Of a stretch of DNA of 19,173 bases, positions 1 through 9,078 are shown piece by piece. This DNA is from Spirogloea muscicola (taxonomy: Eukaryota; Streptophyta; Zygnematophyceae; Spirogloeales; Spirogloeaceae). The position numbers and the translations under genes are program-made. The notes under the pieces were generated by a model. The model was not told the origin of the DNA, ran no database searches, and was given only the letters and a program-made list of their open reading frames with translations. The stretch spans positions 1,143,073-1,162,245 of the forward strand of contig WELB01000015.1 of NCBI GenBank assembly GCA_009602725.1, read 5' to 3'. Within the stretch, counting starts at the first letter, position 1, and every line of letters begins with the position of its first letter.

Positions 1-70
1 TTTTTCCGGCTTTTGACATTGTCCATTCTTTCTGGGCTGGCTTTGCTGGCCCCCTTTTTCGTTCTTGCGA

Positions 71-223
71 CATCGAGTTTCGGCCTGTTTGCAGCGAGCT
101 CAGGCTAATGCCTTGCATCAGAAAGCTGGGCGAGCTCTAGTTGGTGACAGAAGGGCTTCGTACCTGACATCTAGTATTCATGCATCGGTTAGCGACCTTT
201 ATGTTTTGACCCGTGGATTTTGA
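71..223 (+). pseudogene. Retroelement ORF 3' fragment, copy A (diverged)
   Basis: In the frame ending at the TGA at 221-223 the translation contains CLQRAQANALHQKAGRAL and ends SDLYVLTRGF-stop. This aligns by eye with copy G near 4050-4187 (SLQRSMARALHLRAGRAL, ending SDLRLLSRGY-stop). The DNA is clearly different from the other copies while the peptide pattern is kept, so this looks like an older or different subfamily of the same element. Only the C-terminal part is visible and there is no start codon. The assignment to a retroelement rests on copy B, which carries the longest open stretch. Confidence 0.55.
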
Positions 224-299
224 GCGGGTCAACCTGCTGTAGGTTATGTAGATATTTAGATGTGCTTGCTTGCCTTTGTACTTGGCCATTGGCCTATGT

Positions 300-560
300 T
301 TGTTTCAAATACACGAAATTTTCTTTCCCAGCCCCTATCCTCTATGGGCGAGCAATTACTCTTCCAAATTGACAGCAGTGGCTGCGAGAGGCCAGCCCAA
401 AGGAATGGAGAGGAAGAAAGACTCTTCCAGTGGAGGGGCAATGGCTGTGACTGGCCAGCCCGAAGAGAATGAGCTGCAAGACGTAAGCTCTTCCACAGGG
501 GGCGAGGGCTGTAACTCAACCAAAAGCCAGCCCGAAAAGAGTGGACAAGGGCTGAAGGGC
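300..560. repeat. Remnants of the GGGCTGG/CCAGCCC untranslated module
   Basis: Several partial copies of the module seen better at 3225-3670 and 4250-4325 occur here. CCAGCCCCTATCCTCTATGG runs into GGCGAGC near 329-352, and GCCAGCCC half-sites lie near 392, 453 and 525. They alternate with GGAAGAGTA-like sequence in the reverse sense. No coding potential with family features is seen. From about 560 to 920 I recognise nothing: no gene, no clear repeat. Confidence 0.45.
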
Positions 561-940
561 CGGAAAGTGCTGTAACTCACAGTAAGCAAGTACGATGGAG
601 GATGGTCACTTAGAAATCCCTTTCTAGCAGCCGTCACAGAAAGACTAAGCCGTTGGAAGCAGTCCCCTTGATGATAGCAAGACCCAGCTGAATCATGGCA
701 CGTGCCCCGTCCCCGATCGCGGCAGCATTTTCCCCTACCTGTGGCTGGAATTTGGCCAGTTGCCACCATCTTATCACCTAATGCTAATGATGATGTCATC
801 AGCTAACGTGTACTTCTACGACAACAAGGCCCTCCATTTGCTGCACGAGCGCAGGTGAAGCAGATGCCGTTGCTCGCGATCTCAATCCAGTCCTACTGTA
901 ATTCTTAACTAAGGGTGCTTTCCGAGAGAGAGAGAGAGAG

Positions 941-1090
941 AGACAAGGCGCGCGGAGCGCATGAAATAAAGGAGGCCAATACAAGCCAATACATTGTTCA
1001 GGCACAATATAGGGCAGGAGAAACAAGGCTACTTAAAACGGAGCCCTATGCTAAGGTGCCTAAGGTAACAGGGTGACATTAGTAACCACG
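941..1090 (+). repeat. GCGCGCGGAGCGC-bearing repeat module, copy 1
   Basis: After a short GA run (about 924-943) the sequence GGCGCGCGGAGCGC is followed by GGAGGCCAATACAAGCCAAT, ACATTGTTCAGGC and CTAAGGTGCCTAAGGT. The same order recurs on the plus strand at 4340-4445 and, reversed, at 2495-2670 and in part at 2868-2920. The shared order of four sub-blocks shows one repeat family and suggests a terminal part of a mobile element. The exact ends cannot be fixed from this window. Confidence 0.55.
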
Positions 1091-1265
1091 GGTGAGCACA
1101 TGCAAATCCGACAAGCTAACTTGGGGAGCCAAGAGGCGGCGGCTGTCCTTCGCCAGCCTTCGTGGTACTTGCATAGCTGTGAGTTTCGAGCTTTCAGCCC
1201 CTTGTGGCTTGTCGGGCTGGCCTGTCACAGCCCTCGCCCCCTTCGGAGGAGCATATACCTACCTC

Positions 1266-1401
<136 letters not shown>

Positions 1402-1574
1402 ACGCGCAGTATGCTCGCCTAAAGGGGAACGTCAGTGTACACAAGTGAGCACATACACATCCAACAGACTATTGGGCAGCCTGGGCACCAGCGGGAACGA
1501 GGAAAGTAAGCTCATCCGAATGGGGCGAGGGTAGTGGAAATTTAGCACGAAAAGAATGGACTAGATCCAAAGGG

Positions 1575-1790
1575 GCACGACATCTCCCGCCGCTACCACG
1601 GGGAGCCGGTGGACTTTCATGTTGCCGGCTTGCTTGCACAAGTGTATCGAATGCGCCTGTCCATCTCGCTGCAGCGGTCCATGGCTCGCGCGTTGCATCT
1701 GCGTGCCAGCCGTGCCCTCGCTGCGGCCTCTGGCACGGACAGCGGCACACGACCTCCTCCGGGTTGCGAATGCATGGCATCCTCTTGGAG
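1575..1790 (+). pseudogene. Retroelement ORF 3' fragment, copy C
   Basis: In one frame this reads RHDISRRYHGEPVDF, then AQVYRMRLSISLQRSMARAL and HLRASRALAAASG, matching copies B, G and H. It diverges after about 1750, where the expected SISDLRLLSRGY-stop end is missing. At about 1797 it runs into the reverse-oriented 3' untranslated module of copy B. The copy is truncated at both ends and has no usable start, so I treat it as a dead fragment. Confidence 0.65.
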
Positions 1791-1796
1791 GCCGGC

Positions 1797-2003
1797 TTCT
1801 CGGTGGCCGCCGAGAAAGAAAGGGCTCGCCCATTGAGGAGAGGGGCTGGAAAAGCCAGCCCAGAAAAGAAGAAAGCGGCTGCTGATATGAAAGAAAAGAG
1901 AGAGAAAGAGAAGGCGCGAAAGAATGAACAAAGTACGAGAAGGGGGCCAGGGGAAGCGCTAAGAAAAACAAGCACACAAAGAAACAAAGCAGCTACGAAT
2001 CAC
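1797..2003 (-). repeat. 3' untranslated module of retroelement copy B, with hairpin
   Basis: Read on the minus strand this follows the stop codon of copy B. It contains CTTTGTTCATTCTTT, a hairpin (GGGCTGG at 1843-1849 pairing with CCAGCCC at 1855-1861) and then CAATGGGCGAGCCCTTTCTT. The same order follows the stop of copy G at 4188-4325 and is seen behind copy H at 18785-18945. Shared sequence on the stop-codon side with variable truncation on the other side is the pattern expected of non-LTR (LINE-type) insertions. Confidence 0.6.
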
Positions 2004-2480
2004 TCAGTAACCCCTGCTAAGCAGCCGCAGATCAGAGATGCTAGGCTCCTGGAAGTGGGTCCCCTGGCCAGAGCCAGAGGCAGCAGCGAGGGCTCTGCCG
2101 ACACGAAGGTGCAGCGCACGGGCCATAAACCTCTGCAGCGAGACGGCCAGGCGCATACGGTACACTTGCGCCGGGGACCCGGCTGCAGGAAAATCGACCG
2201 GCTCCCCGTGGAAGCGACGGGCGATGGTGTGGCGGGCGAGCAGGTTGAGGAGTTCTAGCCAGCGAGCACCCAACGCCCCATGGATGTCGATAGCGAGCGG
2301 GAAGAACACGTCTCTTGGCGGATGGTCAGCATACTTCAGCTCTTTTGCCCGAGCGGCGCAGGCGACCACATACCCAGCCTTGGTGGAACACTGGGAGAAC
2401 TCCGCAGTCATGCCGCTACAGCAACGGGCGGACGGTCTCCACGCCCGTCCTTGTGGCCACCCCACCAGCCGGCGGGCCAC
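2004..2480 (-). pseudogene. Retroelement ORF C-terminal fragment, copy B (longest, about 158 codons)
   Basis: This is the longest open copy of the dispersed family. From N to C it shows CSTKAGYVVACAARAKELKY, DVFFPLAIDIHGALGARWLE, a RRFHGEPVDFPAAG segment, YRMRLAVSLQRFMARAL, and the end SISDLRLLSRGY-stop. A K-x-K-Y stretch, a hydrophobic PLAIDIHGALG block and then an R-x-x-LQR-x-x-A-x-A-x block resemble the C-terminal tail downstream of reverse transcriptase in many retroelement polyproteins; that is inference from memory. No YxDD box or other RT core motif is in the window, so the 5' part is absent. Arg/Ala-rich translation at the upstream end may be non-coding. Confidence 0.55.
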
Positions 2481-2494
2481 GTCTTCTCCTTTCG

Positions 2495-2670
2495 TGCGCC
2501 CCGCGCGCCTTCTCTCTCTTTCGTGGGTATTGATGTCACCTTAGGCACCTTACTTTAGGTATATTTAGCCTTGTTTAGTCTGCAGTAGCCTTGGCCTGAA
2601 CAATGTACTGGCTTGAATTTGCCTCCCTTTCATTTCATGCGCCCCGCGCGCCTTCTCTCTTATAGGATGA
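2495..2670 (-). repeat. GCGCGCGGAGCGC-type module, copy 2 (reverse orientation)
   Basis: Read on the minus strand this holds GGGGCGCATGAAATG, GGAGGCAAATTCAAGCCAGT, ACATTGTTCAGGCCAAGGC and AAGGTGCCTAAGGTGACATC, the same sub-block order as copy 1 at 941-1090. A second CCCCGCGCGCCTTCTCTCT occurs within it (about 2500 and 2643), so the module may itself be duplicated. It directly adjoins retroelement copy D, which starts at 2661. Confidence 0.5.
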
Positions 2671-2819
2671 GGCTATCATTGAGTCTGCAGTCCTCCCAAG
2701 CACTCGCGATTCACCAGCGTGCTGGTCGTGCATTAGCCCAGGCTAATGGCTTCTGTGGAGGTGGTTCGGCTCCTCAGTATAGCTTGTCAGATATGCATGT
2801 GCTTACTCGGGGATATTAG
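2661..2819 (+). pseudogene. Retroelement ORF 3' fragment, copy D
   Basis: The frame opens with YRMRLSLSLQSSQALAIHQR, continues AGRALAQANGFCGGGSAPQY and ends LSDMHVLTRGY-stop. It matches copies A (ending LTRGF) and G (ending LSRGY) at the LQR-like block, at AGRAL and at the stop, with a different middle. The copy is truncated on its 5' side at the same YRMR point where other copies continue upstream. No start codon or promoter is apparent. Confidence 0.6.
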
Positions 2820-2867
2820 CGTCCCCCTTAGCCAGCTCATTACCCAGTTAAAAGGACACTTGTAAGG

Positions 2868-2925
2868 CTAGAATTGGCCTCCCTTTCAATTTCATGCGCA
2901 CCGCGCGCCTTCTCTCCTTAACGTG
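2868..2925 (-). repeat. Partial GCGCGC-type module, copy 3
   Basis: AATTGGCCTCCCTTTCAATT followed by TCATGCGCACCGCGCGCC repeats the stretch at 2615-2660 almost word for word, in the same orientation. It lies shortly downstream of the copy D stop codon. Between 2925 and 3040 nothing else is recognised. Confidence 0.5.
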
Positions 2926-3039
2926 GTGACCACCGAATCTTACGACCGCACACACCCCGCACAGTGTGCCTCCAAGGCTCGGTATGCGGTAGCCTGCGCC
3001 GAGTGCTTCCCTTGGCCCCTTCTCGCACTTTGTTCATTC

Positions 3040-3164
3040 TCTTTGGGCTGACCATTCCCAGCCCCTATCCTCTTTGGGCAAGCCCTTCTTCTGGCTCTGG
3101 CCTGGGGACCCGCTACCAGGAGCCCAGTTTCTCCGACCTGCGGTTGCTTAGCAGGGGTTACTGA
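3040..3164 (+). pseudogene. Hairpin module fused to retroelement ORF end, copy E
   Basis: A GGGCTGAC...CCAGCCC element and TTGGGCAAGCCC at about 3045-3085 switch directly, at about 3090, into the coding end SGSGLGTRYQEPSFSDLRLL with SRGY-stop at 3162-3164. Only the last 25 codons or so are present. The abrupt module-to-ORF joint differs from the normal order (ORF end first, module after), so this is either a tandem joint of two copies or a recombination product. Confidence 0.5.
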
Positions 3165-3224
3165 GTTTCCCGTTGTATCGTCTTGTGTCTAGCTGTGTCG
3201 TTTTCTTTTTCGGCATCTTTTCTG

Positions 3225-3310
3225 GCTCTTTGGATTTTGTCCATTCTTATCGGGCTGGCCTCTGCCAGCCCTTCTTCTCTATGGGCGCGCACTTTCTTCT
3301 TGAAGGGGCT
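3225..3310 (+). repeat. Hairpin module behind copy E
   Basis: This has TTGTCCATTCTTATCGGGCT and an eight-base-pair stem, GGGCTGGC at 3252-3259 with GCCAGCCC at 3264-3271, followed by CTATGGGCGCGCACTTTCTT. It is the cleanest hairpin of the family in this window and lies downstream of the copy E stop, as in copies B and G. Confidence 0.6.
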
Positions 3311-3349
3311 GGACGAAGAGAGAAGGTGCACGGTGCGCATGGAAGTGAG

Positions 3350-3409
3350 GCCAGTGGAAGCCAATGCACTGTTAGTCTGTCGGATTTGAGGCTCCTCACT
3401 CGTAACTAA
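3350..3409 (+). pseudogene. Retroelement ORF end, copy F
   Basis: Only about 19 codons survive, ending VSLSDLRLLTRN-stop, near-identical in pattern to the LSDLRLLSRGY end of the other copies but with N in place of GY. The upstream reading frame does not resemble the family. It is recognised only because the same terminal peptide recurs at the end of copies A, B, D, E and G. Confidence 0.45.
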
Positions 3410-3519
3410 TGAGTGGTCCATCCTCCCCCCGTCCTGACTTAGCTTCTTCAGGCCCCTTCGTAGCTGCTAAAAGAAAGCGCGGCCAGATTGACTGGTGGCT
3501 GGGAAAGCGTTTTTGGCCC

Positions 3520-3690
3520 ATACTTGTCCATTCTTTTGGGGCTGGCTTTGCCAGCTCCTCTTCTCTATGGGCGAGCACTTTCCTTCCTTTTGGCCCCTTC
3601 GAACCTTTGTCAACTCTTTTCGGGCTGGCTTTTCACAGCCCATGCCCCCATTGGGAGTGCCACTTCTTCTAATGTACTGTTCAGGCAAAA
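3520..3690 (+). repeat. Two tandem hairpin modules
   Basis: Two module units lie in tandem. The first has GCTGGCTTTGCCAGC near 3541-3555 followed by CTATGGGCGAGCACTTTC. The second has GGGCTG...CAGCCC at 3622-3641 followed by CATTGGGAGTGCCACTTC. Then AATGTACTGTTCAGGCAAAA, shared with the GCGCGC-type module, follows at about 3671. From 3690 to 3900 I see only a weak match to the 1025-1060 sequence (GAGGCTATACAAAACGAAGC). Confidence 0.5.
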
Positions 3691-3914
3691 GCTAGTGCTA
3701 CAATAAGGAAGTGCTCGCTCATTGAGGTAGTGCTACAAGTGAGGCTATACAAAACGAAGCCCCATGTATAGTATAGAGTGCCGAAACACACAACAAAGCA
3801 AGTACGACGGAAGGATGGTCACTTGGTAACCTCCAGTAAGCAACCGCAAGTCAGAAAGACTAGCCGCCGGAAAAGCGCTGGGGCCAGAAAAGCGCTAAGC
3901 TATCGACACCCATG

Positions 3915-4187
3915 GGGCGTTGGGTGCTCGGTGGCTAGAACTCCTCAACCAGCTCGCCCGCCACGCCATTGCCCGCCGCTTCCATGGGGAGCCGGTGGAC
4001 TTCCCTGCAGCCGGGTCGCTCGCGCAGGTACCGCATGCGCGTGGCCATCTCGCTGCAGAGGTCAATGGCCCGCGCGCTGCACCTTCGTGCCGGCCGCGCC
4101 CTCGCTGCTGCCTCTGGCTCTGGCCAGGGGACCCCCTTCCAGCAGCCTAGCATCTCTGACCTGCGACTGCTCAGCAGGGGTTACTGA
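3915..4187 (+). pseudogene. Retroelement ORF 3' fragment, copy G (frameshifted)
   Basis: This is the best-preserved plus-strand copy. It reads GARWLELLNQLARHAIARRF, HGEPVDFPAAGSLAQV in one frame and YRMRVAISLQRSMARAL, AGRALAAASGSGQG, SISDLRLLSRGY-stop in another. The switch falls at about 4027-4035, where the CAA-GTG-TAT-CGC of copy C is CAG-G-TAC-CGC here: two bases are missing, so the ORF is broken. Its 3' flank (4188-4330) has the standard module, with GGGCTGG/CCAGCCC at 4277-4295. The 5' end at about 3915 is an abrupt truncation. Confidence 0.65.
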
Positions 4188-4334
4188 GTGCTTCGTAGCT
4201 GCTTAGCTTCTTATTGTGCTTGTCTTCCTTAGTGCTTCGCCTAGCCCCCTTCTTGTACTTTGTTCATTCTTTTTATGGGCTGGCTGTTCCAGCCCACATC
4301 CACAATGGGCGAGCCCTTTCTTAAGCACAATTGC

Positions 4335-4445
4335 AGTAGAGAGAGAAGGCGCGCGGAGCGCTTGAAGTATAAGGGAGGCCAATTCAAGCCAACACATTGT
4401 GCAGGCAGCACCTAGTGCAAAATAAAGAAAGCTACATAAAAGCTA
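4335..4445 (+). repeat. GCGCGCGGAGCGC-bearing module, copy 4
   Basis: GAGAGAAGGCGCGCGGAGCG is followed by GGGAGGCCAATTCAAGCCAA, CACATTGTGCAGGC and AAAGCTACATAAAAGCTAAG, in the same order as 941-1060. It ends within about ten bases of the telomere-like tract that begins the 5' flank of the NAR1 gene, so the repeat nest reaches right up to this gene's promoter. Confidence 0.55.
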
Positions 4446-4453
4446 AGGTATCG

Positions 4454-4475
4454 AACCCTAAACCTTAAACCCTAA
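4454..4475 (+). promoter_or_regulatory. Telo-box-like CCCTAAA tract upstream of NAR1
   Basis: Three consecutive plant telomere-type units (AACCCTAAA, CCTTAAA, CCCTAA), one of them degenerate, lie about 220 bases before the NAR1 start codon. Short telo-boxes are a known promoter element of many plant housekeeping genes. Here the tract could equally be a short interstitial telomeric insertion, because related tracts also lie inside introns of the same gene. Confidence 0.5.
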
Positions 4476-4517
4476 GTCTCAGTAAGTCTCAGTCTGAGCT
4501 CAGCAGCTCCCCCGGAA

Positions 4518-4556
4518 CCGCCGCCGCCGCCGTCGCCGCCGCCGCCGCCGCCGCCG
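4518..4556 (+). repeat. CCG triplet run in the NAR1 5' leader
   Basis: A near-continuous CCG/GCC triplet run, with one GTC interruption, lies about 140 bases upstream of the NAR1 ATG. An unresolved base at 4659 lies in the same GC-rich leader. Whether the run is transcribed depends on the start site, which I cannot see. Confidence 0.7.
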
Positions 4557-4692
4557 TAAGCGCCGCAAGCGGCCCCGGACAGGCCGCCTCCCGCGGTTCG
4601 CCTCGAGCCGGCGAAGCAGCGCTCTTTGGAGAGCGGCGGCGGCGCGAGGAGCGGGCGGNGACGGCCGCGGCGGCCACGGAATAGACGACGGG

Positions 4693-7600
4693 ATGGCCGA
4701 CAGGTTCTCGGGCGCGCTGCGGGTGGCGGACCTCAACGACTTCATCGCGCCGTCGCAGGCTTGCGTCGTCAGCCTCAAGGGCCACAAGCTGCAGCCTGGC
4801 GGCGCGCCGAAGCTCGACCTCAGCGTCAGTTATTTATAACCCTTGAACCTGATCAAATTGTCCTCGATCTTGATTTGACTGCACCTCCTCCTCGCTACAC
4901 GCGCTGCAGCGCTGACAGGCCAAGAGGTTGAGCAGCTCATCAATGGGCTGACTTGGACTTTAAACCGCGCTATATCCAAATTCCTAAACCCCTAAACAGC
5001 AAACCCTTAATCCTAACTCTAGACCCTAATCGTTTTCATTGTTGTTGTTTGCCACGCTGTGGCTGCTCGTGGCTAGTGCCACGCTGACCGGCTGGCCTCC
5101 CTGGCACGCTGACTAGTGATCTGCAAAACCAAATTGCCACAATTAGCTGCAGAGCCTGCCGGGATTTAGATAGGGGTTAGGGTTTCCAGATACAGCAACT
5201 ATATGGTACCACCAAGCCCTTCATATTGCGCAATTTTGAGGTGCATGACATCAGGTCCTTAATGGTAGCCGTCTCGTGTTGCTTGTTGCAGGATGTTGAG
5301 GTGCAGATTCAGGCCAAGAGCCCGTCAAGCTTTCTACAGGCTAAGCCGGTCGAAAACGGAGAGGCCGTAAAGGTCACGCTCCATGACTGCTTGGCATGCA
5401 GGTAGGCTCAGCATCCTGCACTGTGTATGTGCTTGCACCGTGTCCGTGCTATCCTGCTTTCATTTTCCAATAGAAGTATAATATGATGTGGAAGCCCTTC
5501 ATCCTTCATTCTACTTGCATGCAGTCTGAGTCACTTTAGCACCCCCAGGCCGTGTAGCCCAGAAACTGGCCCTCTTACAATAAATTGCTCATATTTGTTC
5601 TTCATTGCAAATTCCAAGCACCTCTGCTCTGCAGTGCTTTCGAGTTGCTGTTCTTGACCAGCTCTTTAGCAGCCACCAAAGTATTGCTGTGGGGATACAA
5701 CATATCTGCTGTGGCTGGTAGATATTTAGCCAATTTCTCCTTATGACCTACTTACTACATCTGTGCCCAACCGCAGCGGCTGCATCACATCGGCAGAGAC
5801 AATCATGCTGGAGCAGCAGAGCACCGACGAGTTTATGTCCAAACTTCAGGCTGGCGACAAGGCCGTGATCGTCTCCCTGTCGCCTCAGACGCGTGCTTCA
5901 CTAGCGGTGTATTACGAGGTTACTGCTTTGCAGGTGAGGTGCCCCTCAATCAATATTGATGTGGGCTTCAGGCAGACCTCAAGGCAATCCCCACTTGAGG
6001 CATATTCTTACCGTATGCTGAAATGTAAATGTCAGGGTCTGCTAGTTGCATTGGCCTGACGTGGTGATATCCTGTGATTTGTGAGTTTGGGGCTTAGGAT
6101 TTAGGGTTTAAAGTTTGGGTTTAGGCTTGGGTTTAGAATTGGGGTGATAAAGAGGATGCACAAGAAGCTATTAGCCTCAAGCTGTTGCCAATTGCCTATG
6201 GTCAAAGCTGCACTGCCTATACATCCATTGTAACAGCTCAAGAATTACTGACTTCAATTGGCATGTCGTCATTTCTGAAACGCACCCTGCTTATACATCC
6301 CCTGATTAGTACACAGCAATACAAGTCATGTGTTCTCCCTGTCGCCCCTCCTTGCAGGCTTTCAGAAAGTTGACGACATACCTGAAGTCCCTTGGGGTGC
6401 GTGCCGTCTTCGACACGAGCTGCAGCCGCGACCTCGTTCTGCTTGAGGCGAGCGAGGAGTTCGTGGCTAGATATCGAGACAGCCATCCTCCAGAGGACGT
6501 GGAGGATTGCAAGCCGAGCACGTCAGGCCGAAGTGGGCGGCTCCCCATGCTCGCATCTGCTTGCCCAGGTGCGCGGCTGCCATTTCACTTATAGTGGATA
6601 TGGGGGAAGTACCTCTTACTCCTGCTTCGCTATAGATACCTGAAAATAGTAAGAGATGGAAGAGTAGCACTGCGTGAGGATGAGGTCTAGAGCATAATTG
6701 TGTCTTTGATCACAAGGCTTAGATTTTGTTAATGGATAACTCCTATCACCTGCACCTTACATCATTCTCAAATTATGCTACATGTCTTCTTTCTTGGGTG
6801 TAGGATGGATTTGCTATGCTGAGAAGACGCATGGGTCATATATCCTGCCCTACATCAGCTCTGCCAAGAGCCCACAGCAGGCAATGGGCACAATACTTAA
6901 GCGGCACATGTGTTACACGCTCGGACTGAGGTGCGCAGCAAAGCCACTGCTGCCTTGGCTGACTCCACCACAAAATGGAGGAGCCACTGATTGCCAATGG
7001 CCAGAGCTCTTCACTCAGGGTAGTGAGCTGTGTCGTAGAGCCTTTGCTTCTATCTTGATTTCGTGAGAATTTTGTGTGAAGTTCCTTGCACAGCGTGGAC
7101 TTCCTGACCCACCATTGATGCCCATGTTCTGCAGGCCAGAGCAAGTATACCACGTGACGGTAATGCCGTGCTATGACAAGAAGCTTGAAGCCTCACGAGA
7201 CGACTTCGTGTTCGCTGTTGACGACGCCAGCGGGGACTGCAGCGAGACTGACTGCGTGCTAACCTCTGGCGAAATGCTTGAGCTTTTGGAAGTGGGTCCC
7301 TTTGACCAATCTCCTTAGTCAAGAACCGGAGGTGTTAGCGGTCAGGTCACAAGTGTTGTAGCACCTGTGCTTACCAAGAGGCCCTGCATTGAGTACGTGA
7401 TTGCTGCCGCCACTGCTACTGTCGCAGTCGTGGAACACCAGGCAAGCAAGTTCAAGGCGGCAGCTAACAAAAATTTTCCACGGATGTTGCAGAAGCAGGG
7501 TGTGGATTTCAAACAGCTGGAGGAGTCACCACTGGACAGATTGTAAGAGTCAAAGCTGCTCATAGCTCCTGAACATGCTTGCCTCAAGCTTGTCCGGCCT

Positions 7601-9078
7601 CTTTTCTTGTGGCAAGACAAGTACCACAGACTAGCAAATGTCATCCGACGTTTTAAGTGAGAATGTGTCAGAAGATGATACTTCACTGCAGCAAACAGTG
7701 AAGTCCATGAGTCTTTTCAGTCGATTGTAAAACCCCAAGCAAGAATGATGGTCCATGGATTCACAAGCCAGTCTGAAGCTTCGCTAACACCTAAGGTTTA
7801 TCATTTCAGGCAAGGAGGCCAATGCTCACGAATGTTGCTCTTGATGTTGGCATCATCATCAGGGTGACAAATGTGGACGAGGACGGGCACCTGTATGGAG
7901 CGCGGGGTGGGTCCGGAGGGTATGCTGAGAGCATCTTTCGGTACGCCGCAAAGGTTCTCTTTGGACGCGGAGTGGCTGAACCCGTGGAGTTCCGCACCGT
8001 TCGCAGCGTGGATTTCAAGGAAGTCTTCTTAAAGGTGAATTTAGTTGTACCCATTAGGCCTCTATACTTCAACATTGAGCCTGGTGGACCTGAGAGTAGT
8101 TTGTCAGCAACATTGTGTTGATGACCTTGTCGCTGATCGAGTAGTATTGTATCCAGAGATCAACTATCTGTATATATGTAAAGGAGCTGCAGAGGTGCTG
8201 TGAGCACTGAATGCCCACCTCCGTTGCTGCAACAGGTGGATGGGAAGACGGTCTTGAGGTTCGCCATTGCAAATGGCTTCAGAAATATCCAGACCCTGGT
8301 TAGAAAGCTGAAGAGCGGGCGGTGCGAGTATGACTTTGTCGAGGTCATGGCTTGCCCAGGAGGTGCAGCCTTTGCATCCCTGTCGAGGCTTCCATATTGC
8401 TGTGACATTGAGACCAGCTTCCAGCTTCCAGCTTACAGCTTCCAGCAGCACAGCTGCAGCAGCTTGTTTTGCATTGTTGGAGCTGCCAGAACCACCCTTA
8501 GAGCAACTATGAAAAGAAGCTCAGAGGCGGCAATTTACTTTTGCAAGACGAAGTGCGGCACAATGGACGGTACTTAATGATCTGTACGCTCTTCTTTGAT
8601 GTCGGGCAGGCTGTTTGAATGGGGGTGGGCAAATCAAGCCAAGGAAGGGGCAGAGCGCCAAGAATGTCCTACAGCAGCTGGAGACAGCATACTTGCAAGA
8701 GGTGCATCGATGCCCCCTTGTTAATAGCCAACTGGGGTGGTCTACATCACCTGCAGGAGTGCCTTGCATGCCAATGGAGCCACTTACGTTTACATGTGGG
8801 GACGTTAATGTAAACAGCATGGGATCCATATTGTATTGGGTTTCCCTTCTTCCAAGGAGCTAAGACAATGTGTTAGATCATTTGTTAGTGATATGCTGTG
8901 ACATTCTTGATGATTTCGGTGGCAGGTTGATGTCAAAGACCCGGCAGAGAACAGAGTGGTGCAGTCGCTCTATGCGACCTGGCTCGGTCATCCTTTCTCG
9001 CCAAGAGCCAGGGAGCTTATGCACACGCAGTACCACAGGCGGGACAAGAGCGTGACCAGTCAGATAAGCAACTGGTGA
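4693..9078 (+). CDS. NAR1: Cytosolic Fe-S assembly factor NAR1 (GOLLUM/NARFL/CIAO3), 11 exons
   Basis: Exons: 4693-4824, 5292-5401, 5777-5933, 6358-6568, 6804-6930, 7135-7291, 7493-7542, 7863-8034, 8236-8362, 8610-8701, 8926-9078. All junctions are GT-AG and in phase, giving about 495 residues, close to the plant family length. NAR1 is an iron-only-hydrogenase-like protein. In the cytosolic CIA pathway it passes Fe-S clusters from the scaffold to the targeting complex. The start [20 protein letters not shown] is the family N-terminus. The N-terminal [4Fe-4S] ligands are C24 and C77, C80, C83 (DCLACSGC); the H-cluster-type ligands are C202 (ASACPG), C258 (MPCYDKK), C412 and C416 (ACPGGC). Other family blocks are [26 protein letters not shown] and [13 protein letters not shown]. 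The C-terminus is Trp (QISNW). Telomere-like tracts lie in introns 1 and 3. The intron 6 acceptor is NAGNAG-like. No internal stop or missing ligand is seen. Confidence 0.95.
4981..5031 (+). repeat. Degenerate CCCTAAA tract in NAR1 intron 1
   Basis: CCTAAACCCCTAAAC, AAACCCTTAA and GACCCTAATC follow one another in about 50 bases, in the same C-rich-strand orientation as the tract at 4454-4475. A G-rich counterpart, GGGGTTAGGGTTT, lies in the same intron at about 5173-5185. Confidence 0.6.
6094..6144 (+). repeat. Degenerate TTTAGGG tract in NAR1 intron 3
   Basis: TTAGGATTTAGGGTTTAAAG, TTTGGGTTTAGG and TTGGGTTTAG follow each other over about 50 bases. The G-rich strand is plus here, so this tract is inverted relative to those at 4454 and 4981. 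It lies well inside the intron and away from the splice sites. Confidence 0.65.
8412..8446 (+). repeat. Short tandem AGCTTCC repeat in NAR1 intron 9
   Basis: The seven-base unit AGCTTCC/AGCTTAC is repeated four times, followed by CAGCAGC. It is a simple local slippage repeat. It lies about 50 bases downstream of the exon 9 donor and is not part of the coding sequence. Confidence 0.7.

Noticed and set aside
7806-7862. Coding extension [14 protein letters not shown] before NAR1 exon 8
   Set aside because: It is open and in frame, but using the acceptor at 7861-7862 gives [15 protein letters not shown], the expected family sequence, so this is intron.
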